Shown here piece by piece: positions 34,501-46,140 of a stretch of 64,000 nt of DNA (its first letter is position 1; each line of letters begins with the position of its first letter). The notes below the pieces were generated by a model. It was not told where the DNA came from. It worked only from the letters and a program-made list of their open reading frames with translations, and did not search any database. Where the stretch lies: assembly GCF_029227915.1 (NCBI RefSeq), contig NC_079884.1, positions 3,164,001-3,228,000 on the forward strand, in the 5' to 3' direction. The position numbers and the translations under genes are program-made. This DNA is from Hydractinia symbiolongicarpus. Lineage: Eukaryota; Cnidaria; Hydrozoa; Anthoathecata; Hydractiniidae.

Positions 34501-36779
34501 TGGACTCCAAGGAATAACATTCTTCTTAATTCGACATGATTGCTGGAATTCAGCGAGTACACTAGGCCCTGTGGTAGCGCTTTATTTAAAACTTTGGATA
34601 AATAAATCATTTTTTACCGTGGAACAAATCCTAGCCGTTAGTTCGCGCTGAAGAAATAGAGACAGTTTCAAAAACTACATTTCAATGACTTTCTAACGGG
34701 GTCAATCCGTTTGAGTTACAACGGTTGCGTCACATATTCGTACCAACATGTATTTAGTGATTTTCTTCCGATATTACGAAGTTGTATTGCTTTTAACAGT
34801 GAAACGATTGACTGTGGGAATTAATTGAACTGATTCTGGACTGTGACCTCATAAATGTGATAAATGAGCCAATTGGTGTCCAAGCAATTACATTCTTCTT
34901 AATTTGACATGATTGCTGGAATTCAGCGATTACATTAGGCTATGTGGTAGCGCTTTATTTAAAATTTTAGATAAATAAGAATTTTCTTACTGTGGGACCA
35001 ATCCTAGCCGTTAGTTCGCGCTGAAGAAATACAGACAGTTTAAAAAACTAAATTTCATTGAATTTCTTGCGGCATAAATCCGTTTAAGTTACAACGGTTG
35101 CGTCACATATTCGTACCAACATGTACTTAGCGATAGTAATCGGATATTACTAGGTTGCACTGCTTTGAACAGTGAAACGATTGACTGTGGGACTTAATTG
35201 AACTGATTCTGGACTGTAAACTTATAAATGTGATAAATGAGCCAATTGGACTCCAAGGAATAACATTCTTCTTAATTCGACATGATTGCTGGAATTCAGC
35301 GAGTACACTAGGCCCTGTGGTAGCGCTTTATTTAAAACTTTAGATAAATAAATCATTTTTACCGTGGGACTAATCCTAGCCGTTAGTTCGCGCTGAAGAA
35401 ATAGAGACAGTTTCAAAAACTACATTTCAATGACTTTCTAACGGGATCAATCCGTTTGAGTTACAACGGTTGCGTCACATATTCGTACCAACATGTATTT
35501 AGTGATTTTCTTCCGATATTACTAAGTTGTATTGCTTTTAACAGTGAAACGATTGACTGTGGGAATTAATTGAACTGATTCTGGACTGTGACCTCATAAA
35601 TGTGATAAATGAGCCAATTGGTCTCCAAGCAATTACATTCTTCTTAATTTGACATGATTGCTGGAATTCAGCGATTACATTAGGCTCTGTGGTAGCGCTT
35701 TATATAAAATTTTAGATAAATAAGAATTTTCTTACTGTGGGACCAATCCTGGCCGTTAGCACTCGCTGAATAAAAAGGATCTGTTCCAAAGACTACATTT
35801 CATTGACTTTCTAGCGGCATAAATCCGTTTGAGTTACAACAGTTGCGTCACATATTCGTACCAACATGTATTTAGCGATGGTATTCGGATATTACTAGAT
35901 TGCATCACTTTTCACAGTGAACCGTTTCACTGTGGGACTTAATTGAACTGATTTTGGACTTTGACCTTATAAATGTGATAAATGAGCCAGTTTGACTACA
36001 AGAACTAACATTCTTCTTAATTTGACATGATTGCTGGAACTCAGCGATTACACTGGGCGCCGTGGTAGCGCTTTATTAAAAAATTAAGATAAATAAGTCA
36101 TTTTTTACTGTGGGACCAATCCTAGCCGTTAGTTCGCGCTGAAGAAATAGAGACAGTTTCAAAAACTACATTTCATTGATTTTCTTACGGTGTCAATCCG
36201 TTTGAATTACAACGGTTGCGTCACTTATTCGTACCAACATGTATTTAGTGATTTTCTTCCGATATTACTAAGTTGTATTGCCTTTAACAGTGAAACGATT
36301 GACTGTGGGAACTAATTGATCTGATTCTGCAATGTGACCTTATAAATGCGATAAATGAACCAATTGGTCTCCAAGGAATAACATTCTTCTTAATTTGACA
36401 TGATTGCTGGAATTCAGCGATTACATTAGGCTCTGTGGTAGCCCTTTATTTAAAAATTTAGATAAATAAAACTTTTCTTACTGTGGGACCAATCCTGGCC
36501 GTTAGCACGGGCTGAATAAATAGGATCAGTTCCAAAGACTACATTACATTGACTTTCTAGCGGCATAAATCCGTTTGAGTTACAACGGTTGCGTCACATA
36601 TTCGTACCAACATGTATTTAGCGATAGTATTCGGATATTACTAGGTTGCATCGCTTTTAACAGTGAAACGATTGACTGTGGGAATTAATTGATCTGATTC
36701 TGGAATGTGACCTTATAAATGTGATAAATGAGCCAATTGGTCTCCAAGGAATAACATTTTTCTTAATTTGACATGATTG

Positions 36780-39100
36780 CAGGAATTCAGCGATTACATT
36801 AGGCTCTGTGGTAGCGCTTTATTTAAAAATTTAGATAAATAAATCATTTTGTACTGTGGGACCAATCCTAGCCGTTAGTTCGCGCTGAAGAAATACAGAC
36901 AGTTTCAAAAACTACATTTCAATGACTTTCTAACGGGTTCAATCCGTTTGAGTTACAACGGTTGCGTCACATATTCGTACCAACATGTATTTAGTGATTT
37001 TCTTCCGATATTACTAAGTTGAATTGCTTTTAACAGTGAAACGATTGACTGTGGGGATTAATTGAACTGATTCTGGAATGTGACCTTATAAATGTGATAA
37101 ATGAGCCAATTGGACTCCAAGGAATAACATTCTTCTTATTTCGACATGATTCCTGGAATTCAGTGAGTACACTAGGCCCGGTGGTAGCGCTTTATTTAAA
37201 ACTTTAGATAAATAAATCATTTTTTACCGTGGGACCTATCCTAGCCGTTAGTTCGCGCTGAAGAAATACAGACAGTTTCAAAAACTACATTTCAATGACT
37301 TTCTAACGGGATCAATCCGTTTGAGTTACAACGGTTGCGTCACATATTCGTACCAACATGTATTTAGCGATAGTATTCGGATATTACTAGGTTGCATCGC
37401 TTTTAACAGTGAAACGTTTGACTGTGGGACTTAATTGAACTGATTTTTGTCTTTGACCTTATAAATGTGATAAATGAGCCAGTTTGACTACAAGGACTAA
37501 CATTCTTCTTAATTTGACATGATTGCTGGAACTCAACGATTACACTGGGCGCCGTGGTAGCGCTTTATTAAAAAATTAAGATAAATAAGTCATTTTTTAC
37601 TGTGGGAACAATCCTAGGCGTTAGTTTGCGCTGAAGAAATAGAGGCAGTTTCAAAAACTACATTTCATTGATTTCCTAACGGTGTCAATCCGTTTGAGTT
37701 ACAACGGTTGCGTCACTTATTCGTACCAACATGTATTTAGTGATTTTATTCCGATATTGCTAAGTTGTATTGCCTTTAACAGTGAAACGATTGACTGTGT
37801 GAATTAATTGATCTGATTCTGGAATGTGACCTTATAAATGTGATAAATGAGCCAATTGGTCTCCAAGGAATAACATTCTTCTTAATTTCACATGATTGCA
37901 GGAATTCAGCGATTACATTAGGCTCTGTGGTAGCGCTTTATTTAAAAATTTAGATAAATAAATCATTTTTTACTGTGGGACCAATCCTAGCCGTTAGTTC
38001 GCGCTGAAGAAATACAGACAGTTTCAAAAACTACATTTCAATAACTTTCTAACGGGTTCAATCCGTTTGAGTTACAACGGTTGCGTCACATATTCGTACC
38101 AACATGTATTTAGTGATTTTCTTCCGATATTACTAAGTTGAATTGCTTTTAACAGTGAAACGATTGACTGTGGGGATTAATTGAACTGATTCTGGAATGT
38201 GACCTTATAAATGTGATAAATGAGCCAATTGGACTCCAAGGAATAACATTCTTCTTAATTCGACATGATTCCTGGAATTCAGCGAGTACACTAGGCCCGG
38301 TGGTAGCGCTTTATTTAAAACTTTAGATAAATAAATCATTTTTTACCGTGGGACCACTCCTAGCCGTTAGTTCGCGCTGAAGAAATAGAGACAGTTTCAA
38401 AAACTACATTTCAATGACTTTCTAACGGGATCAATCCGTTTGAGTTACAACGGTTGCGTCACATATTCGTACCAACATGTATTTAGCGATAGTATTCGGA
38501 TATTACTAGGTTGCATCGCTTTTAACAGTGAAACGTTTGACTGTGGGACTTAATTGAACTGATTTTTGTCTTTGACCTTATAAATGTGATAAATGAGCCA
38601 GTTTGACTACAAGGACTAACATTCTTCTTAATTTGACATGATTGCTGGAACTCAGCGATTACACTGGGCGCCGTGGTAGCGCTTTATTAAAAAATTAAGA
38701 TAAATAAGTCATTTTTTACTGTGGGAACAATCCTAGGCGTTAGTTCGCGCTGAAGAAATAGAGGCAGTTTCAAAAACTACATTTCATTGATTTCCTAACG
38801 GTGTCAATCCGTTTGAGTTACAACAGTTGCGTCACTTATTCGTACCAACATGTATTTAGTGATTTTATTCCGATATTGCTAAGTTGTATTGCCTTTAACA
38901 GTGAAACGATTGACTGTGGGAATTAATTGATCTGATTCTGGAATGTGACCTTATAAATGTGATAAATGAGCCAATTGGTCTCCAAGGAATAACATTCTTC
39001 TTAATTTCACATGATTGCAGGAATTCAGCGATTACATTAGGCTCTGTGGTAGCGCTTTATTTAAAAATTTAGATAAATAAATCATTTTTTACTGTGGGAC
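36780..39100 (+). repeat. Trimer higher-order repeat, two tandem copies (1,119 bp)
   Basis: Private variants GAATTGCTTTTAACAG (37021 and 38140) and GAGGCAGTTTC (37642 and 38761) recur 1,119 bp apart, with matching TTTCACATGATTGCAGG words in both copies. It is an independent local amplification of the trimer, with variants not seen in the run at 28.4-31.5 kb. Confidence 0.75.
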
Positions 39101-42072
39101 CAATCCTAGCCGTTAGTTCGCGCTGAAGAAATACAGACAGTTTCAAAAACTACATTTCAATGACTTTCTAACGGGTTCAATCCGTTTGAGTTACAACGGT
39201 TGCGTCACATATTCGTACCAACATGTATTTAGTGATTTTCTTCCGATATTACTAAGTTGTATTGCTTTTAACAGTGAAACGATTGACTGTGGGAATTAAT
39301 TGTACTGATTCTGGACTGTGACCTCATAAATGTGATAAATGAGCCAATTGGTCTCCAAGCAATTACATTCTTCTTAATTTGACATGATTGCTGGAATTCA
39401 GTGATTACGTTAGGCTCTGTGGTAGCGCTTTATTTAAAATTTTAGATAAATAAGACTTTTCTTACTGTGGGACCTATCCTGGCCGTTAGCACTCGCTGGA
39501 TAAATAGGATCTGTTCCAAAGACTACATTTCATTGACTTTCTAGCGGCATAAATCCGTTTGAGTTACAACGGTTGCGTCACATATTCGTACCAACATGTA
39601 TTTAGCGATAGTATTCGGATATTACTATGTTGCATCGCTTTTAACAGTGAAACGTTTGACTGTGGGACTTAATTGAACTGATTTTTGTCTTTGACCTTAT
39701 AAATGTGATAAATGAGCCAGTTTGACTACAAGAACTAACATTCTTCTTAATTTGACATGATTTCTTGAACTCAGTGATTACACTGGGCGCCGTGGTAGCG
39801 CTTTATTAAAAATTGAGATAACAAGTCATTTTTTACCGTGGGACCAATCCTAGCCGTTAGTTCGCGCTGAAGAAATAGAGACAGGTTCAAACACTACATT
39901 TGAATGACTTTCTAACGGGATCAATCCGTTTGAGTTACAACGGTTGCGTCACATATTCGTACCAACATGTATTTAGTGATTTTCTTCCGATATTACTAAG
40001 TTGTATTGCTTTTAACAGTGAAACGATTGACTGTGGGAATTAATTGAACTGATTCTGGACTGTGACCTCATAAATGTGATAAATGAGCCAATTGGTCTCC
40101 AAGCAATTACATTCTTCTTAATTTGACATGATTGCTGGAATTCAGCGATTACATTAGGCTCTGTGGTAGCGCTTTATATAAAATTTTAGATAAATAAGAA
40201 TTTTCTTACTGTGGGACCAATCCTGGCCGTTAGCACTCGCTGAATAAATAGGATCTGTTCCAAAGACTACATTTCATTGACTTTCTAGCGGCACAAATCC
40301 GTTTGAGTTACAACAGTTGCGTCACATATTCGTACCAACATGTATATAGCGATGGTATTCGGATATTACTAGATTGCATCACTTTTCACAGTGAACCGTT
40401 TCACTGTGGGACTTAATTGAACTGATTTTGGACTTTGACCTTATAAATGTGATAAATGAGCCAGTTTGACTACAAGAACTAACATTCTTCTTAATTTGAC
40501 ATGATTGCTGGAACTCAGCGATTACACTGGGCGCCGTGGTAGCGCTTTATTAAAAAATTAAGATAAATAAGTCATTTTTTACTGTGGGAACAATCCTAGG
40601 CGTTAGTTCGCGCTGAAGAAATAGAGACAGTTTCAAAAACTACATTTCCCTGATTTCCTAACGGTGTCAATCCGTTTGAATTATAACGGTTGCGTCACTT
40701 ATTCGTACCAACATGTATTTAGTGATTTTCTTCCGATATTACTAAGTTGTATTGCCTTTAACAGTGAAGCGATTGACTGTGGGATTTAATTGAACTAACT
40801 TTGGACTGTGACCTGATAAATGTGATAAATGAGACAATTGGACTTCAAGGAATAACATTCTTCTTAATTTGACATGATTGCTGGAATTCAGCGATTACAT
40901 TAGGCTCTGTGGTAGCGCTTTATTTAAAATTTTGGATAAATAAGAATTTTCTTACTGTGGGACCAATCCTAGCCGTTAGTTCGCGCTGAAGAAATACAGA
41001 CAGTTTCAAAAACTAAATTTCATTGACTTTCTAGCGGCATAAAACCGTTTGAGTTACAACGGTTGCGTCACATATTCGTACCAACATGTACTTAGCGATA
41101 GTAATCGGATATTACTAGGTTGCACCGCTTTGAACAGTGAAACGATTGACTGTGGGAATTAATTGATCTGATTTTGGTTTTTGACCTTATAAATGTGATA
41201 AATGAGCCAATTGGACTCCAAGGAATAACATTCTTCTTAATTCGACATGATTGCTGGAATTCAGCTATTACATTAGGCTCTGTGGTAGCGCTTTTTTTAA
41301 AAATTTAGATAAATAAGACCTTTCTTACTGTGGGACCAATCCTGGCCGTTAGCACGGGCTGAATAAATAGGATCAGTTCCAAAGACTACATTACATTGAC
41401 TTTCTAGCGGCATAAATCCGTTTGAGTTACAATGGTTGCGTCACATATTCGTACCAAAATGTATTTAGCGATAGTATTCGGATATTACTAGGTTGCATCG
41501 CTTTTAACAGTGAAGCGATTGACTGTGGGATTTAATTGAACTAACTTTGGACTGTGACCTGATAAATGTGATAAATGAGACAATTGGACTTCAAGGAATA
41601 ACATTCTTCTTAATTTGACATGATTGCTGAAATTCAGCGATTACATTAGGCTCTGTGGTAGCGTTTTATTAAAAAATTTAGATAAATAAGACTTTTCTTA
41701 CTGTGGGACCAATCCTGGCCGTTAGCACGGGCTGAATAAATAGGATCAGTTCCAAAGACTACATTACATTGACTTTCTAGCGGCATAAATCCGTTTGAGT
41801 TACAACGGTTGCGTCACATATTCGTACCAACATGTATTTAGCGATAGTATTCGGATATTACTAGGTTGCATCGCTTTTAACAGTGAAACGTTTGAATGTG
41901 GGACTTAATTGAACTGATTTTGGTTTTTGACCTTATAAATGTAATAAATGAGCCAGTTTGACTACAAGAACTAACATTCTTCTTAATTTGACATGATCGC
42001 TGGAACTCAGCGATTACACTGGGCGCCGTGGTAGCGCTTTATTAAAAAATTAAGATAAATAAGTCATTTTTT

Positions 42073-42499
42073 ACTGTGGGAACAATCCTAGGCGTTAGTT
42101 CGCGCTGAAGAAATAGAGACAGTTTCAAAAACTACATTTCCCTGATTTCCTAACGGTGTCAATCCGTTTGAGTTACAACGGCTGCGTCACTTATTCGTAC
42201 CAACATGTATTTAGTGATTTTATTCTGATATTACTAAGTTGTATTGCCTTTAACAGTGAAACGATTGACTGTGGGAATTAATTGATCTGATTCTGGAATG
42301 TGACCTTATAAATGTGAATTATAAATGGGAATTAATTGAACTCATTCTGGACTGTGACCTCATAAATGTGATAAATGAGCCAATTGGTCTCCAACCAATT
42401 ACATTCTTCTTAATTTGACATGATTGCTGGAATTCAGCGATTACATTAGGCTCTGTGGTAGCGCTTTATTTAAAATTTTGGATAAATAAGAATTTTCTT
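42073..42499 (+). repeat. Expanded 427-bp monomer with 54-bp internal duplication
   Basis: The interval between successive ACTGTGGG starts is 427 bp here instead of about 373. Inside it GGGAATTAATTGA appears twice, 54 bp apart (42273 and 42327). The first copy has R-class sequence after it (TTGATCTGATTC) and the second has P-class sequence (TTGAACTCATTC, then CTGTGACCTCAT). The monomer thus looks like the product of an out-of-register exchange between an R and a P monomer. Confidence 0.85.
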
Positions 42500-43611
42500 A
42501 CTGTGGGACCAATCCTAGCCGTTAGTTCGCGCTGAAGAAATACAGACAGTTTCAAAAACTAAATTTCATTGACTTTCTAGCGGCATAAAACCGTTTGAGT
42601 TACAACGGTTGCGTCACATATTCGTACCAACATGTACTTAGCGATAGTAATCGGATATTACTAGGTTGCACCGCTTTGAACAGTGAAACGATTGACTGTG
42701 GGAATTAATTGATCTGATTCTGGACTGTAACCTTATAAATGTGATAAATGAGCCAATTGGACTCCAAGGAATAACATTCTTCTTAATTCGACATGATTGC
42801 TGGAATTCAGCTATTACATTAGGCTCTGTGGTAGCGCTTTTTTTAAAAATTTAGATAAATAAGACCTTTCTTACTGTGGGACCAATCCTGGCTGTTAGCA
42901 CGGGCTGAATAAATAGGATCAGTTCCAAGGACTACATTACATTGACTTTCTAGCGGCATAAATCTGTTTGAGTTACAACGGTTGCGTCACATATTCGTAC
43001 CAACATGTATTTAGCGATAGTATTCGGATATTACTAGGTTGCATCGCTTTTAACAGTGAAACGTTTGACTGTGGGATTTAATTGAACTGATTTTGGTCTT
43101 TGACCTTATAAATGCGAAAAATGAGCCTGTTTGACTACAAGAACTAACATTCTTCTGAATTTGACATGATTGCTGGAACTCAGCGATTACACTGGGCGCT
43201 GTGGTAGCGCTTTATTAAAAAATTAAGATAAATAAGTCATTTTTTACTGTGGGACCAATCCTAGCCGTTAGTTCGCGTTGAAGAAATAGAGACAGTTTCA
43301 AAAACTACATTTCATTGATTTTCTAACGGTGTCAATCCCTTTGAGTTACAACGGTTGCGTCACATATTCGTAACAACATGTATTTAGTGATTTTTTTTCG
43401 ATATTACTAAGTTGTATCGGTTTTAACAGTGAAGCGATTGACTGTGGGCTTTCATTGAACTAACTTTGGACTGTGACCTGATAAATGTGATAAATGAGAC
43501 AATTGGACTTCAAGGAATAACATTCTTCTTAATTTGACATGATTGCTGGAATTCAGCGATTACATTAGGCTCTGTGGTAGCGCTTTATTTAAAAACTAGT
43601 CGATTAGACCC

Positions 43612-43625
43612 GTGGAAAAATCCAC
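43612..43625 (-). other. Terminal hairpin of Helitron candidate
   Basis: Perfect five-base-pair stem GTGGA/TCCAC with an AAAA loop, 12 bases inside the CTAG end. Helitrons carry a hairpin about 10-15 bases from the 3' end that is thought to mark the end of transfer. Five base pairs is short, but the position fits. Confidence 0.6.
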
Positions 43626-44077
43626 TTAGGCAGAAAAACAATTGAAAAGTTCTGTCATTTGAATTTTGATGACATCAGCAAATATTTCAGTATATTGAAT
43701 ATGCCTTTTACTAAAAAAATAATCTGAAAATGCATAAAAAGAAAGTATATAAGTCATAATTTAACAAAAAAGTTCTTAAAATCTAACACAAAATATCAAA
43801 TGTCAAATCGCATGAAATCCTCCAAACAAAACTTCAGACAAAATATGAAAAACAACGGCGTGCAAGGTGTAAAATCTAGTTAGTAGAAAGTTACAACAGT
43901 TAAACAGTTTCAGTCTGAACATTCAGTAATTTTTTATCATCACCAAATATTTATTCCCGTAATTACATTAGTTTAAAGTTTAAAAAAAGTTTATAAAACA
44001 AAATATAAAAAAAATCCAACTTACACAACAGCTCACAGTCTAATTGTACAAAAATTTGTTCTTTCAGTATTTTGCAT

Positions 44078-45060
44078 GTGGTCTTTTTCCACAAAAGTTT
44101 ACACAGCATCTAAAAAACAGCAGTTTGCAACACAAACAATATAATCGGCAACCATACTATTCTCTGCTGAGAAATTTTAACCACAAATGTAAAAAACCCA
44201 AGTAAATTTCCAAAAAAATGTCAACAACCTTTTTAAAAATATTAACCACTACCCTTGTAAAAATATATAACCTTGTAATTTACATGCAAGCTCACAGAAG
44301 TTTAACAGGATGTCAACAACACATTTGTTTGATAACATTAATTATGCAAAGAAGTGCAAAAAAATATGCTAGATTTTTTTTATAAAAAACGCGGTAAAAT
44401 ATAAAGACTTTGAAGCTTTTAAGTGACTTTTTCCTGGCAAATGCGAGTCTGCCTGACACGTAACTCTAGCGACATAAAAACATAACGTCTAAACATATCT
44501 AAAAAGTTCTTACTATTTGTGAATCCAAATCTACTTTAAACCGAAGCTTTCATTTTCTACTTCTAACTTTTCTTTACTACTTCTAGCTCCACTCTTCACT
44601 TTCGAAGTAACTTCTTGTGGCTTTTAACTTTACTTTTGTACATCTATGTTCACATATTATATATATAAAAAGGACAGAGTGTAAAACCAATTGGCAAATT
44701 TTTTAGGCTAATTAGTCAAATTAGAAATGCAAAAACAAAGTTTGAGTCATAATTCATGTTATAACAACAACGATCAATATAACAGTTCATTTTACGTCAA
44801 TTTTTGCACTAAATTTGCAACACCAAATACAAATTCTAAATAATTCCTACGATTTTCCTCAAAAGTTTAATGAAAATATAAAAGATGAGAGGTAAACGAC
44901 AAAATCAAAGTTTGCAGAATTTAATAATTTTGGTATATACATATGTCTATTGATATATGCCCTTTATAACAATATTTCAAAATGTGAAAAAGAAAAACAG
45001 TTTGCAACAAAATCAGTAATTCTGATGATATTGCATACACTTTTCTCCACAAAAGTGTAA
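44078..45060. other. AT-rich interior of the insertion, nothing recognised
   Basis: AT-rich, A-skewed DNA in which short words recur loosely, such as TCCACAAAAGT (near 44089 and 45046) and CAGTTTGCAACA (near 44121 and 44999). This suggests an old degenerate internal duplication. No gene or RNA was recognised. Confidence 0.4.
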
Positions 45061-45445
45061 AAAAAGAATGGTTCTAGGAAATACTTCTGATTCAACAAAA
45101 ATAGTATTTATATCTTGTACACAATAAATATTATCCAAAATTTCAAAAAACTGCGATTTGGAACGCATCAAATTTATAAATAGAGAGGGATCGGTCATTT
45201 CGGTATGTTGTCCTGCCCAGTAAGAATTTATACAAAATATAAAAAAACACAAGTTTTTTCGATGTTGTACTCCCTCAAAAAAGTTGAAACTTTTCTTAAT
45301 TAAGACAAAATGTCATAAACAAAAGCATTTTAGTCAGAACATCTAGAACAACAAAAATCACTACACTTAAGGTACCAGAACTACTACATGTTAAATAAAA
45401 ATCGTTTCGTCATATTGCATGTAACCGATGTATATAAGTTTAGTT

Positions 45446-45507
45446 ACACAAAATGTGAAAAATACATTATTTGCATACACAAAATGTGACAAAAACATTA
45501 TTTGCAT
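45446..45507. repeat. Two 31-bp tandem direct repeats inside the insertion
   Basis: Units 45446-45476 and 45477-45507 differ at only two positions. Each begins ACACAAAATGTGA and ends CATTATTTGCAT. It is a simple two-copy tandem duplication in AT-rich filler with no sign of function. Confidence 0.85.
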
Positions 45508-45646
45508 AAAAACAGTCCTTAAACTCTTCTTAAATATTATGTAATACATTTTTAAAAGTTGTTGTGGCTTGTAATTTAAGCTTAAAATGTCAACTGAAAT
45601 AAGTTACAGTCACATTCTTAGCAAAGACCACTAAGATAACACTACG

Positions 45647-45832
45647 ATAGCTAGCTTAGCTACATGCAAAAAGCAACATAAAACTAAAGCAAACATAAGC
45701 TAGCTACAGCAGCTAATAGCTGGTCAGTTGAGTATAAAGTGGAGACTTAGCTAGGTATAAAGTCCGAGCTAGCTAAGCTATTAGGTTGTTGTTGGTGTGG
45801 TTGGTTTTATGATGCTAGCTAACAAACATGTC
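45647..45832. repeat. TAGC-rich segment inside the insertion
   Basis: Several AGCTAGCT and TAGCTAGC words in under 200 bp, the same composition as the spacer region at 3360-3990. It may reflect the organism's background sequence or a shared repeat family picked up by the element. Confidence 0.55.
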
Positions 45833-46084
45833 TCGCATCAATAATATCATCAAAACTGAAAAAAACATAAACAAACCTTACAGAAACCTTTCTATACTTC
45901 ATTTAAATACCATGCCCCTTTTTAAATGCTTTTGTAAAAATTTATTTTGAAGGAAAGAGTAGAAATTGCTTAAAAAAAACAGCCATCTTTTTTGCAAACA
46001 CAATTTCCGTTACTTTGTGCTAGAACTTCATTTAACAAACCACATAAAACTCGCAGCTTTTCACGACAAAGAAGACATAATTTT

Positions 46085-46140
46085 TTCGGCGACTTCAAAG
46101 AGAATTTCGGCAACATCAAAGGAAATTGGCGATATCAACT
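46085..46140. repeat. Subterminal 20-21 bp tandem repeats near the Helitron 5' end
   Basis: Three degenerate units start at 46085, 46106 and 46126, sharing TTCGGCGAC/TTCGGCAAC/TTGGCGAT followed by a TCAA-containing segment. They lie 44-99 bp inside the minus-strand 5' end. Subterminal repeats of this kind are often seen in non-autonomous elements and could help recognise relatives. Confidence 0.6.

Larger units (their letters stand above)
10006..43595 (+). repeat. Main satellite array, about 90 monomers of about 373 bp
   Basis: Uninterrupted head-to-tail satellite of the same family as blocks A and B, about 33.6 kb. P, Q and R classes recur, mostly in P-Q-R order, with an additional subtype carrying TTCTATCGGGGCAAATCC at several places between 11.9 and 17.2 kb. 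Features shared by nearly every monomer are an 18-bp hairpin word (CCGTTTGAGTTACAACGG), TTGCGTCAC, CCAACATGTA, GATTGCTGGAA, GTGGTAGCGCTTTA and a closing AT-rich or T-rich segment. Many P-derived monomers contain GAATTC. No gene, RNA or mobile element was seen inside this stretch. Short frames such as the minus-strand one at 35222-35416 are chance readings of the satellite. Confidence 0.95.

Noticed and set aside
35222-35416. Minus-strand frame of 64 codons, and a similar one at 59418-59624
   Set aside because: Both are chance open stretches in the satellite, kept similar only by monomer homology.
10006-43595. CRISPR-like array or tandem gene family
   Set aside because: The repeat unit is the whole 373-bp monomer with no unique spacers, and no conserved coding frame or RNA gene (such as 5S rRNA) is visible in it.
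45013-45252. 79-codon minus-strand frame inside the insertion
   Set aside because: Short, unrecognised and in AT-rich filler. It shows nothing like the Rep or helicase motifs of an autonomous Helitron.
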